Both the position numbers and the translations under genes were made by a program. Below the pieces are notes generated by a model. The model made no database searches, was not told where the DNA came from, and saw only the letters and a list, made by a program, of their open reading frames with translations. A stretch of 64,000 nt of DNA, taken from positions 496,001 to 560,000 of the forward strand of contig JAXLXE010000004.1 in the NCBI GenBank assembly GCA_046328115.1, read 5' to 3'. Positions 41,792 to 50,596 of this stretch are shown here, piece by piece (positions within the stretch are counted from its first letter, which is position 1; each line of letters opens with the position of its first letter). This stretch comes from JAXLXE01 sp046328115 (lineage in GTDB: Bacteria > Chloroflexota > UBA6077 > JACCZL01).

Positions 41792-42328
41792 TCACGGGCT
41801 GTCGTTCGCATCCGCGGCCGAGATGACGCGCTGTGCCTCCCCGGCGAATGGCCGAGTGGAAAACTCAAGCGGGTACTCTGGATCCAGGCGATCGCCGGCA
41901 ACGAGCACGCGAGGCTCCTGGAACCAGCCGTGAATCAAGGTGAGCCTGCACGCGTCTAGCTCAGGCTTGATCGGCCAGCATTCGATCAGGAGCCCGCAGT
42001 CGCCGGCTGCGACGTCGGTTGAAACTCCGTCATCTGGCCCACCGATATCGAAGACCGTGAGCGTGCCGCCCGCATGCGTGAACGGGACCAGCACCGACTG
42101 ATGAGACTCAACGCTCGTGATCAGGCAGCGCGCCTCACGGATGCTCAGATCGATCTCCAGCGCGTCCGAGAGAGTCAGAAAGGCGATCTGGCGAGGACCC
42201 GTGAAGAACCCCTGGCTCAGCCTGCGTTGGGTCCACTCGAGTCCATCGTAGTGCGTGTCCCAACCCCCATTCGTGACAAAGAGCTGGCCGTGGTACACGG
42301 ACTTCCATCGCGCGATTCCTAGGACCAT
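41792..42328 (-). CDS. ComJ-like nuclease inhibitor, probable immunity protein (2)
   Basis: 178 residues from the ATG at 42328, GAGGCGG upstream. Motifs parallel ComJ: VYHGQLFVTN, RRLSQGFFTGPRQIAFLTLS, SVLVPFTHAGGTLTVFDIGG and VAAGDCGLLIECWPI (ComJ has a PKGDYQLTCW-type strand here). Tandem paralog of the next gene. It lies 37 bases after the cognate-position immunity gene, so it is probably in the Rhs transcript and may give additional protection against the nuclease tip. Confidence 0.68.
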   Translation of the reverse strand: MVLGIARWKSVYHGQLFVTNGGWDTHYDGLEWTQRRLSQGFFTGPRQIAFLTLSDALEIDLSIREARCLITSVESHQSVLVPFTHAGGTLTVFDIGGPDDGVSTDVAAGDCGLLIECWPIKPELDACRLTLIHGWFQEPRVLVAGDRLDPEYPLEFSTRPFAGEAQRVISAADANDSP

Positions 42329-42365
42329 CTGTGCCGCCTCACGCCGTGCGCCTGCCAGACTGGCG

Positions 42366-43568
42366 CTACTCCTCGACCTCTCCCACCACCCAGCGCTCGA
42401 TCGAAATCTGCCACCGAGCGGCCCATCCCGCCAGCCGCCGCCCAAACTCGCGCAGCACGACGCCGACATCCGATCCCATTGAGACCATCACCGACAGTCG
42501 CCGCGGGTTCCACCCTATCGCCCCTTCGATCATGCACTCTGCATCTGCGCCAAGCTCACTGACGGTCCACGCGCACCACGCGTCGACCAGCCGCTCGAGC
42601 GCGACGCGAGCGGCGTCAGCAGGTTCCTCCCGCAACACCACGTGGATGACACGATCGCGGTCCATCCACTCGATGACACCCTCCTCAAACTCGAACGCCG
42701 GCCCCGTGTAGTCAAGATAGTGATCGGCCTCACCGAACGAGGGAGCGGCCACCCAGCCGGCACCAGAGCGGAGAGCCGAGCCGCGGAGTTGATCGATCGA
42801 CGGGATGACTGGGGCGAGAAACTCCGCCAAATCCCGGAGCTTGCCATCTATGATGTCGAACGGGTCCTCAGTCAGTTGCAGCCACAGGCCGGATGCTCTC
42901 TCGATGACCACCGCGACCGGAGCTTCGCGCCGAATGCGGTTGGCGCCCCCGAGTGCCTCAATGTGGCCGCTTGTGAGCCACAGCGCCCAGGCCGGCCGTG
43001 GGACAAACTGAGCCACGTCGCTAGCTCCGAACTCGACGAATCCCCCAGTGCCAGCCTCACCCAACGAGGGCGTATGCAGGCCGAAACTTGGATCGACACT
43101 CGGCGCCCGTTCGGCGAGCTCGGGAGCGTAGGGGTTTGCGTAGCCAAGCGGTAGTCCGGACGCCTCGGCCAGATCGAGACACCAGGATCGGAAGGTGTCG
43201 ATCGTGATTGGCGGGGTGTCTCCCCAAACCTCACGGAGCTCAAGCACAGCGAGCTCGGTCGCCGGAGCGTCTCCTTTCAAACCATAGCCGTTCAGTGCGA
43301 CATACCGACTTGTCGTGAACGGGCGGGGACATTCCCCGCGTGTCAACGAGAAGTCAGAGAGATGCCCCGCCGCCAGACGTATGATCGCTCGCTGAATGGA
43401 ATCTGGCTTGGTAGCGTAAACGCGGGGATGGTCCGAAAACCAAGTCGATTCCTCCCCACGCCAAGGAAAAGATGTTGCGAACCGCTCTCCCAGGGCAGTT
43501 AGCGGTCGAAGCCGTTGCGCCAATGTCGTCGGAGAACCGTACACCTCGAAAATGATCGCGTTGCTCAT
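42366..43568 (-). CDS. Cognate-position immunity protein of the Rhs nuclease, DUF3396-like
   Basis: 400 residues, no signal peptide. Its ATG overlaps the stop of the toxin tip (ATGA at 43565-43568), so toxin and antidote are translationally coupled. Key stretches: EASGLPLGYANPYAPELAER, RPAWALWLTSGHIEALGGAN, SGLWLQLTEDPFDIIDGKL, and the end FGRRLAGWAARWQ then WVVGEVEE. Similar to the proteins at 36893-38125 and 39806-40810. Expected to bind and block the PD-(D/E)XK-like nuclease at the Rhs C-terminus. The link by position is strong; the biochemical role is inferred. Confidence 0.75.
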   Translation of the reverse strand: MSNAIIFEVYGSPTTLAQRLRPLTALGERFATSFPWRGEESTWFSDHPRVYATKPDSIQRAIIRLAAGHLSDFSLTRGECPRPFTTSRYVALNGYGLKGDAPATELAVLELREVWGDTPPITIDTFRSWCLDLAEASGLPLGYANPYAPELAERAPSVDPSFGLHTPSLGEAGTGGFVEFGASDVAQFVPRPAWALWLTSGHIEALGGANRIRREAPVAVVIERASGLWLQLTEDPFDIIDGKLRDLAEFLAPVIPSIDQLRGSALRSGAGWVAAPSFGEADHYLDYTGPAFEFEEGVIEWMDRDRVIHVVLREEPADAARVALERLVDAWCAWTVSELGADAECMIEGAIGWNPRRLSVMVSMGSDVGVVLREFGRRLAGWAARWQISIERWVVGEVEE

Positions 43569-44428
43569 GGTAGTACCCAGTTGGGCAAGAAGCCCGGCCA
43601 GCCCGTGGAAGGCCACACTGGAATTGGCGCTGGCTGGGGACGAGCTACCCGGTTTTCGATGAAGCGACGCAAGGTGCCAAGCACCACCGCCGCACCGAAC
43701 AACGCCGCGACTGGATCGACCGCGAAGCGGTACAGAATCAGTCCAGCCTCCTGCTCCCAAACTCTCAGCGTGCCCACTCCCGGGATGAACTCCGTCCACG
43801 GCATGAACCCTGTGCCCGCTATCACTGTAAATCCATGCTCCGCCGCGAATTGAGCCGTCCCGCACTCTGCTAGGCGGCGGGCTACGTCCCGCTGCCCGCG
43901 TCGCAACTGCAACTCGGGCTTTATCTCCCAGAACTCGCGTACGGGGCCACGAGGCGGGCCCAGCAAATCAATCCTTCCAGCGGCGCCGGTTGTTCGGTCC
44001 ACGTACGGGTACTCGGGAACCGATCCCGGATGCTTGTCGGCGTACTTTCTGGCAATGTACAGGTGTACCAACCTGCCAAGTTCAGCGTGGTCTTGAAGCG
44101 TCCATCCGCGGACCAGCCCGCTCGGGTCGATGGCATTTGCCGGGCTGTTCTCGACGTAGGCGTAGCGGTGGTGGCTCTGGGGTCGGGTGGCGAAGCCGTG
44201 GAAGGGGTCTTTGGAGAGGAAGCGGCCGAGGGTGGGGTCGTAGTACCTGGCTCGCAGGTACACCAGCCCGGTCGCGCTGTCTGTCTGTTGGCCGGTGTAT
44301 CTGAATGCGGTCGCACCCGCGCCGGTCGATGCTCGCAGCGCGCCGAATACGTCGTACTCGTACGTGGCGGTAACGTTGCCGGTCGCGTCAGTCAACGTCA
44401 CCGTGCTCCCCAGGCCATCGCCCAGGTG
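43565..44428 (-). CDS. Rhs C-terminal tip with PD-(D/E)XK-like nuclease toxin domain (separated by TAG)
   Basis: Continues in the same frame as the Rhs core after the TAG at 44429-44431. First comes the last Rhs repeat (YTGQQTDSATGLVYLRARYY then DPTLGRFLSKDPFHG), then the self-cleavage-type boundary PANAIDPSGL (PxxxxDPxGL). About 180 variable residues follow. The tip has a helix HAELGRLVHLYIARKY, Asp in AGRIDLL and, 14 residues later, Glu-Ile-Lys in FWEIKPELQLRRG: the D-(13)-ExK arrangement of PD-(D/E)XK nucleases. It ends overlapping the immunity gene. If the TAG is real the tip could only be made by read-through or a GTG restart at 44401. Confidence 0.7.
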   Translation of the reverse strand, partial: HLGDGLGSTVTLTDATGNVTATYEYDVFGALRASTGAGATAFRYTGQQTDSATGLVYLRARYYDPTLGRFLSKDPFHGFATRPQSHHRYAYVENSPANAIDPSGLVRGWTLQDHAELGRLVHLYIARKYADKHPGSVPEYPYVDRTTGAAGRIDLLGPPRGPVREFWEIKPELQLRRGQRDVARRLAECGTAQFAAEHGFTVIAGTGFMPWTEFIPGVGTLRVWEQEAGLILYRFAVDPVAALFGAAVVLGTLRRFIENRVARPQPAPIPVWPSTGWPGFLPNWVLP

Positions 44429-47400
44429 CTAGGTCTGGACTCCCGAGATGTTCGTCTCACTGATCACGCCGTGGCCGTACACGTACGTGTTCGTCCCGTC
44501 TTGCAGCACGTTCGGCAGTCCGCTGCCCAGGTCCCATGTGTACGTCGCGGTCTGACCGCCCGCGGTTTGCGTGTGCCTCAGGCCGTCGCCACGGTACTGA
44601 TTGGTCGAGACGGTGCCGGCCACCGTGGCCTGAACCAGCCGATTCTCGGCATCCCACTGGAACGTGTCCGCGCCACGGGACAGCATGTTGCCCTTGGCGT
44701 CGTGCGTGAAGCTCACGCCTGACGCTGAGACGATGCGATCCGCGGCGTCGTAGACGTAGTTGCTGGGAGGGGCTGGCAGGGTGAGCGGAGACCTGTCAGT
44801 CGGCGGGATGTCCTGCTGCGGAAGCGTCAACGGGCCATCCGGGCGTTCCGCGGGCTTCGAGTTGATCGTGCCGCCCGTCGCGGCGGCATGGGTGTGGTGA
44901 CTCGGCGTGGGTGGGACCGGCGAAGGTGGTGCAGTCGGACCAGTTGAGGCTCGGCCTGTCCGATTCCCCACTCGATCGTATGCGTACGTCTGGGTGGACC
45001 CATCCCCGTAGCGCACACCCGTAATCCGGTAGAGCTTGTCGTAGGCGTATTCCTCGCGGCCGGTTGCGCGGGAGGCTGCCTTGCGGATGCCGGTCGCATC
45101 CAGCTCGTACGATGCGCCAGCCAAGACCGTCGTCACTGCACCGACGGTCTTGGTGGACGCGATGCTGGTCAACTGGTCCGCCGCGTTGTAGGTTCGTCGT
45201 TCCACGACCTGCGTGGGAAAGCGGGTGGTGGTCAAGCGCCCGGCGTCGTCGTACCCGTAGCTGGTGGCCTTGCTCAGCCAGTCGGTCACGCTGCTCAGGC
45301 GGCTGGCGTCGTCGTAGGCGTAGTTGACCTGCTTGCCGTCCGGATACGTGATCCGCGTCCGATTGCCAGCCGCGTCGTACTGGTAGCTGACCGTCTTGTT
45401 GCCGGGGTGCGCGGCGGTTCCTGGCTGGGTCACGCTGGTCGGCCGATCCAACTGGTCGTAGGCGTACGTGGTGGTCCCGATGCCGTCCACCAGGCTGACC
45501 TGCCGGTTGGCGTCGTCGTACGTGTAGCTCACGTCGGCCGTGCCGCTCGGCTCGTCCACCCCGGTCAGTCGACCGATCGTGTCGTAGCTGTACACCGTCT
45601 GCTCGCCGTTGGGCATCGTCCGCTTCGTCCGGTTGCCGGCCCCGTCGTACTCGTACGTGATGGTCTGGTTGGCGGCGTCTTGCTCGGTCAGCGGTCGACC
45701 CAGCGCGTCGTAGCTCCAGCTCCGCACGTGGCCTTCGGCGTCGGTCACCGTCAGCAGCTGGTCCGCGGCGTCGTAGCCGTACGCGGTCACCCCGCCGGCG
45801 GCGTCGGTCACGCTGACCAGCCGGTCCCTGGCGTCGAAGGCGTAGCCGGTCACCCGACCGTTCGGGTCGGTCACGCTGATCCGCCGCCCGGCGTCGTCGT
45901 ACGCCGCGCTGGCGGTCTGGCCGCGCGCGTCGGTGGCGACGAGCAGGTTGTCGGTGGCGTCGTAGCTGAGGCTGGTGACGTGGCCCAGCGGGTCGGTCAC
46001 GCTCTGGGTCCGCCCGGCCGCGTCGTAGGCCGCGCTCCAGCTCTTGCCCAGCGGGTTGGTGATGCCAACCATCCCGCCGTGCGCGTCGTACGCCAGCGCG
46101 GTGGTCTTGCCTCGCGCATCGGTCACGCTGGCCACCAGGCCCTGGGCGTTCGGCGCCAGCGTGGTGATCTCGCCCTTGGCATTCGTGACGGCGATCAGGT
46201 TGCCGGCCGCGTTGTAGCTGTACGCCGTGCTGTGGCCCAATGGGTCGGTCGCCACCGTCACGTCGTTGCGCGCGTTGTAGCTCCAGCTCCACACTTTTCC
46301 CAGGCCGTTGGCGCGGGTCAGCAGGTTGCCGTTGGCGTCGTAGGTCAGCGCGGTGACGTTGGCCGGACCGCCCGGCGTCCGCCGCTGGTCGTTGACCTGG
46401 GTGATGTTGAAGCTGGCGTCGTAGGCGAACGTGACGAGCTTGCCGGCCGGATCGGTGATCCTGGTCACCCGGTAGCTGGTGTCGAAGTCGTGGACGGTCG
46501 CCCGGCCCAGCGGGTCGGTCACCACGGTGCTGCCGGCGCCGTAGGTGAAGCTGGTGATCCCGCCGCCGGCGTCGGTCTGGCGCAGCACCTGGGCCGCCCG
46601 GCCGTACACGTTGGTGAACGGGTGGTGGCCGAGCGGGTCGGTGGCCTGGGTCAACAGGTGGCTGGCGTCGTAGCTGTAGCTCCACACCTTGCCGCGCTGA
46701 TCGGTGACCGTGACCAGGTTGCCGGCCCCGTTGTAGCCGTAGCTGACGACGCGGCCGAGCGGGTCGGTCACGCTGCTGATCCGATTGCCGCTGTAGGCGA
46801 TGGTGAGGCCGCGCCCGCCGGCCGCGGTCACGCCGGTGAGCTTGCCGCTGCCGTCGTAGGTCAAGCTGGTGGTGTTGCCGTTGCGGTCGGCGATGGAGAG
46901 CAGCCGCCCGGGCGTGCCGCTGGGCGGGCTGCCGCTGGGAGCGGAGAAGGTCTGGGTGATCTGGGCCCGATCGGTGAGCGTCCAGGTGCCGTTGGGCTGG
47001 TGGACCAGCGCGCCGTAGCGGCCGGCCGGCGGCGTATAGCCCCCTCCCCCACCGCCGCCAGACGGCTGGTACAGGTCGTGGCGGCCGCTGCCGGTCACCA
47101 CCACCACCTCGCCGCCGGGGTACACCTGCAGCCGCGCGTCGTAGCTGAGCGCCCAGCCGTGGCCCAGCGGCCCATCGGGCGAGCTACTCGCGTTGATCGC
47201 GTTGGTCGCGTTGGCCGAGTTGTAGGTCCGCCCAAACGCCAGCCCGGGCCCCCGCCCGGGGATCGCCACGTCCGTGGCCGGCAGGTAGAACTGGCCGGTC
47301 GGCACCACCACCGGATCCGCCGCGTCGCTGGCCCAGGGGTGGCAGCCGCCGCACAGGCTCAGCCAGTCCACGTCCGTCGGGGGCACGATCCAGACCGATC

Positions 47401-48826
47401 CCAGCGTCGGCCCGGCCGCCACCTCGCGGTAGTACAGCGTGTAGTCGTAGGCCAACGCCGGGTTCGACGCGACCACCATCGTTTGATGCCAGAACGCCCG
47501 CAGGCCGCCACCACTCGGCACCAGCGCCACGCCGCCCACCTCGATGACGCCGCCCGGCGGGTGCAGCGGGTCGTGGAAGGCCGCCAGCTTGGGCGTCCAG
47601 CTCGCGCCACCGTCGGCCGAGGTGCGCACCCAGCCGAGGTGGTTGCCGACGCCGTCGTAGTGGGAGTAGCCGACCACCAGGGTGGAGCCGATGCTGCCCA
47701 CACCGACGCTGTTGACCCCCCGCTCGACCCAGGCGTCGGTCAGCTCGCGCTTGTTCGAGGCGGCTGAGCCGAGCGAACCGAGCGTGCCCGCCCACAACAC
47801 CGGGTGGTCGGGATCGCCCGGCGGGGTGACCGCGGAGCCGACGAGCGAGGGTGCCAGCCAGGCCAGCAGCCAGCCGCCGCCGGTCCTGGCGATGGTGAAG
47901 CCACCGCTGACCGGCTCGCCGACGCTGCCGCCGCCGGACCAGGACGTGAGACTGGACGAGCTGGCATACGCGAGGGTGCTAGAGCCCGTGGTGGTCCACA
48001 GGGCGTAGGCGGTGCCGCCGTCGGTGACGGCGCGGGCAGCGAGGACGTTGGCGGTCTCGCTGGAGATCTGGACCGCGGCCGACCAGGTGGCGCCGTTGTC
48101 AGCAGAGGTGCGGACCATGACCTGGACGACGGCCGGGCTGCCGACGGCCTTGCGATAGACCAGACCGAGGGTGGAGCCCACCTGCACCAGGCTGGGCTGA
48201 TCGACCCCCTGGCTCTCGACGGTGACCGCGGCCAGCCAGAGCGCCTTGCCGCCGCCGGAGCCGCTGCCGGTGGCGAGGCCGCGTCGGAAGCGCAGCGCCA
48301 TGCCGCCGTTGGGGACGCCCGAGGGCACCAGGAAGCCAAGTCCCCACGACCCATCGGCAAGCAGCAGCGGGGCCGGCTGCTGGGGATCCCAGGGGTTCTC
48401 CGCTGCCTCAGCCTGACTGCTCAGGCCGCTCAGGCCGCCCAGATCGCCAGGCTCGGCGGCCGCGTCGTCTGGGAATGGCGCCGGTGGGACGGTGCCGAGA
48501 TCGGCGGCGCTGGCGACGACCGCCCGCGCGTGGGCCACGGCTAGAGCAGCGCTGAGCGCGGCCGCGCCGGCCGCGGCCAGGCCCAGGCCGCCCATCCCCA
48601 GATCGCGCGCCAACGGCGCCACGCTGGCGCCCGGTGTGCACAGCAGCGAGAGGACCAGCCCGAGCCGGAGCGCGTGGCTGACAATCCGCCGCGTGCCGCG
48701 CCGGACCAACCGCCGCCCGCGCCTCACGCGGCGCCAATCGATCAGGCCAGATCGGCGCGGCTTCCAGTCTCCTGACGCCGCACGAACGCCGGCGACATCG
48801 CGCGGATCCCCACAGCACGAACCCAT
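44429..48826 (-). CDS. Giant Rhs/YD-repeat protein core
   Basis: About 1465 residues from the ATG at 48826 (AGGGGG seven bases upstream). Arg-rich N-terminus and a hydrophobic segment near residue 50 (VSHALRLGLVLSLLC) suggest export or anchoring. Residues about 140-450 look like a sialidase-type propeller with Asp-boxes SADNGATWSA and SADGGASWTP. A DUF6531-like entry follows (QFYLPATDVAIPGRGPGLAF), then a Gly-run linker and about 30 YD repeats of the form DPLGRVVSYGYNGAGNLVTV, forming the Rhs cocoon that encloses a toxin. The frame stops at TAG in SETNISGVQT, just before the last conserved repeat (HLGDGLGST). Confidence 0.88.
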   Translation of the reverse strand: MGSCCGDPRDVAGVRAASGDWKPRRSGLIDWRRVRRGRRLVRRGTRRIVSHALRLGLVLSLLCTPGASVAPLARDLGMGGLGLAAAGAAALSAALAVAHARAVVASAADLGTVPPAPFPDDAAAEPGDLGGLSGLSSQAEAAENPWDPQQPAPLLLADGSWGLGFLVPSGVPNGGMALRFRRGLATGSGSGGGKALWLAAVTVESQGVDQPSLVQVGSTLGLVYRKAVGSPAVVQVMVRTSADNGATWSAAVQISSETANVLAARAVTDGGTAYALWTTTGSSTLAYASSSSLTSWSGGGSVGEPVSGGFTIARTGGGWLLAWLAPSLVGSAVTPPGDPDHPVLWAGTLGSLGSAASNKRELTDAWVERGVNSVGVGSIGSTLVVGYSHYDGVGNHLGWVRTSADGGASWTPKLAAFHDPLHPPGGVIEVGGVALVPSGGGLRAFWHQTMVVASNPALAYDYTLYYREVAAGPTLGSVWIVPPTDVDWLSLCGGCHPWASDAADPVVVPTGQFYLPATDVAIPGRGPGLAFGRTYNSANATNAINASSSPDGPLGHGWALSYDARLQVYPGGEVVVVTGSGRHDLYQPSGGGGGGGYTPPAGRYGALVHQPNGTWTLTDRAQITQTFSAPSGSPPSGTPGRLLSIADRNGNTTSLTYDGSGKLTGVTAAGGRGLTIAYSGNRISSVTDPLGRVVSYGYNGAGNLVTVTDQRGKVWSYSYDASHLLTQATDPLGHHPFTNVYGRAAQVLRQTDAGGGITSFTYGAGSTVVTDPLGRATVHDFDTSYRVTRITDPAGKLVTFAYDASFNITQVNDQRRTPGGPANVTALTYDANGNLLTRANGLGKVWSWSYNARNDVTVATDPLGHSTAYSYNAAGNLIAVTNAKGEITTLAPNAQGLVASVTDARGKTTALAYDAHGGMVGITNPLGKSWSAAYDAAGRTQSVTDPLGHVTSLSYDATDNLLVATDARGQTASAAYDDAGRRISVTDPNGRVTGYAFDARDRLVSVTDAAGGVTAYGYDAADQLLTVTDAEGHVRSWSYDALGRPLTEQDAANQTITYEYDGAGNRTKRTMPNGEQTVYSYDTIGRLTGVDEPSGTADVSYTYDDANRQVSLVDGIGTTTYAYDQLDRPTSVTQPGTAAHPGNKTVSYQYDAAGNRTRITYPDGKQVNYAYDDASRLSSVTDWLSKATSYGYDDAGRLTTTRFPTQVVERRTYNAADQLTSIASTKTVGAVTTVLAGASYELDATGIRKAASRATGREEYAYDKLYRITGVRYGDGSTQTYAYDRVGNRTGRASTGPTAPPSPVPPTPSHHTHAAATGGTINSKPAERPDGPLTLPQQDIPPTDRSPLTLPAPPSNYVYDAADRIVSASGVSFTHDAKGNMLSRGADTFQWDAENRLVQATVAGTVSTNQYRGDGLRHTQTAGGQTATYTWDLGSGLPNVLQDGTNTYVYGHGVISETNISGVQT

Positions 48827-48959
48827 GCCAACACCCCCTGGCAAGACTCGCGACAGGCTAGCGCTGCTAGAACATCTGTTTCAAGACTCTGGCTGCCCGA
48901 TCGCTCATGCTTTGGGCAGACTTCGGGGAACTCTGGGGATATTGACAGGGAATTCCGGG

Positions 48960-48987
48960 CAACGCACGACCGTCGTGTCGTGCGTTG
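48960..48987 (-). terminator. Hairpin between the ABC ATPase and Rhs genes
   Basis: A perfect 11-pair stem (48960-48970 with 48977-48987) and 6-base loop, 25 bases past the ATPase stop on the minus strand. No T-run follows. It likely insulates the toxin gene from the ATPase transcript. Confidence 0.5.
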
Positions 48988-49012
48988 GGGCTCACCGCCG
49001 GCCGGAGAAGTA

Positions 49013-50053
49013 TCAGGCGCTACGAGTGCTGGATGCGGGTGCGTCTGTCACGAAGACGCGCTCCATGTCCTCATAGCCCAGCTTCGGCGCGTCCTGGTGC
49101 AGGAAACAGGCTGCCACGCGGCGCGGCTCCGTCTGGAAGAACGGCGGACGTGCCTCGAGGCAGGCGGAGATGGCCTCCGGACAGCGAGAGACGAACTTAC
49201 AGCCCTGCGGCGTGGCCTCGAGCTTCGCCGCCCGCTCGCCCAGCCACGGGTGGTCCGGGTCCGGCACGGGGATGGAGCCCACCAGAAGCTGGGTGTACGG
49301 GTGCTTGGGCTCCTTCACCACGTGCTCCACCGAGCCAGCCTCAGCGACCGAGCCGCGATACAGCACGATGATGTTCTCACTGATCTGGTAGGCGGTGGTC
49401 AGGTCATGGGTGATGTAGATCAGCGAGATCCCGTGCTCCTGATTGAGCACGCGCAGGCTGCCCAGAATCGTCGCCCTGAGCGATGCGTCCACCATGGACA
49501 CGGGCTCGTCCGCGATGATCACCCGCGGGCGGATCAGCAGGGCTCGGGCGACCATGACGCGCTGGCGCTGTCCACCGCTGAGCATGTGCGGGTAGCGCCC
49601 GAGCGTCTCATCAGGGCGCAGGCCAACCGCGTGCAACGCTTGCTCGATCATGTCGCGGGCCTGGGTCCGCGAACTGGCCAGGCCAAATTTCTTAATGGGT
49701 GTCTCCAGGACATGGTCCACTCGATAGAACGGGTTGTAGACCTCGTATGGATCCTGGAAGATGACCTGCACGTCACGCCGAAACTGGCGCCGCTGGGCAC
49801 TAGAGAGCGCGCGCAGATCGATGCCGCGGTACAGCACCGAACCCTCGGTGGGCGCTACCAGCCCCAGGATGAGCCGAGCCAGCGTAGTCTTGCCGCTGCC
49901 GCTCTCACCCACGATCGCCGTGATGGACGGCGGCTGATCGTTGACGGACAGCGAGAAGTCCTCGAGAGCGACCGTACGCTTGGAACTGAAGAGGCCGCCT
50001 CCGAAGATCTTGGAGGCTCTCCTCATCTCCAGGATTGGTGTGCCGTCAGCCAT
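49013..50053 (-). CDS. Oligopeptide/dipeptide ABC transporter ATP-binding protein (OppF/DppF type)
   Basis: About 346 residues. Walker A GESGSGKTTLAR, Q-loop region VIFQDPYEVYNPF, signature LSGGQRQRVMVARALLI, Walker B RVIIADEPVS, and the C-terminal oligopeptide extension (HPYTQLLVGSIPVPDP) with the cysteine cluster CKFVSRCPEAISAC. The N-terminal EMRRASKIFGGGLFSSKRTV is typical of the F subunit. It probably energises the permeases at 53445-55389, although it is on the other strand 3.4 kb away. The matching D subunit is not in the window. Confidence 0.92.
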   Translation of the reverse strand: MADGTPILEMRRASKIFGGGLFSSKRTVALEDFSLSVNDQPPSITAIVGESGSGKTTLARLILGLVAPTEGSVLYRGIDLRALSSAQRRQFRRDVQVIFQDPYEVYNPFYRVDHVLETPIKKFGLASSRTQARDMIEQALHAVGLRPDETLGRYPHMLSGGQRQRVMVARALLIRPRVIIADEPVSMVDASLRATILGSLRVLNQEHGISLIYITHDLTTAYQISENIIVLYRGSVAEAGSVEHVVKEPKHPYTQLLVGSIPVPDPDHPWLGERAAKLEATPQGCKFVSRCPEAISACLEARPPFFQTEPRRVAACFLHQDAPKLGYEDMERVFVTDAPASSTRSA

Positions 50054-50158
50054 AGCGGTTGTGACTGTACCGCCGCGAGCGCCCGCTGTCAAAGAACCGC
50101 AGGGGCCTATTTGTCAGCTGATCAGCAGTGGCGAGGGATCGCCACACGCGACGAATGC

Positions 50159-50596
50159 CTACCACTCGCAGTCGCACCCTTCCTCTTCGTCCTGCGCGGG
50201 TGCCGTGTCATCCGGCCCATGCTGTCTCTTGCCACCAGACGGAGTCTCGCCAATGGCGAGTGCCTGGTACGTGCCGTCAGGTAGCTCCCTGATCTCGATG
50301 AAGACGGAGTCATCCTGCTTGAAGGCGCGGATCTGGCCCCGGATCCATGAGACGTTGATGATGATCACCTCCGGCGAGCGTTTGTCGCCGGTGATCAGGG
50401 TGATGGTGTCGCCAAGCTCGCAGACCCTGCCGCTTTCCTGGCCGCAATCTAGAATGCCGTCGATCGCGAATTCCTTTCCCGCAAGAGCGGGGCCGGCCAG
50501 AGCAGTTGGCGCGCTCATCGCGAAGAGACAAGAGGCTACCAGCGCAGCGGAGGCTGCTCGCCTGAATGTGACCAGATGCTGCGATACCGTGGTCAT
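50159..50596 (-). CDS. Secreted cysteine-containing protein of unknown function (copy 1)
   Basis: 145 residues. Signal peptide ending SAPTALAGPALA, GAGGAGAG ribosome site. Mature part KEFAIDGILDCG, VCELGDTITLITGDKRSPEV, SWIRGQIRAFKQDDSVFIEI and PDGTYQALAIGETPSG, then an acidic tail EEEGCDCEW. Closely related to the next gene, with conserved Cys in LDCG and the xCxxGDTI site, which could form a disulfide. Beta-rich with an OB-like feel, but no family recognised. Confidence 0.75.
   Translation of the reverse strand: MTTVSQHLVTFRRAASAALVASCLFAMSAPTALAGPALAGKEFAIDGILDCGQESGRVCELGDTITLITGDKRSPEVIIINVSWIRGQIRAFKQDDSVFIEIRELPDGTYQALAIGETPSGGKRQHGPDDTAPAQDEEEGCDCEW

Noticed and set aside
44796..46685. 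Minus-strand 629-codon frame inside the Rhs gene in another phase
   Set aside because: Arg/Gln/Asp-rich translation of the same repeats in the wrong phase; no domain.
44400..46900. Repeat array resembling CRISPR
   Set aside because: The periodic similarity comes from YD repeats of about 63 bases in a coding frame, with no identical repeats or unique spacers.
45407..47767. Plus-strand 786-codon open frame across the Rhs gene
   Set aside because: Antisense to the YD repeats. It arises from the repetitive GC-rich codon pattern, shows only low-complexity Val/Gly/Arg/His sequence and no domain.
48980..50284. Plus-strand 434-codon frame opposite the ABC ATPase
   Set aside because: Walker A, signature and Walker B motifs are on the minus strand.
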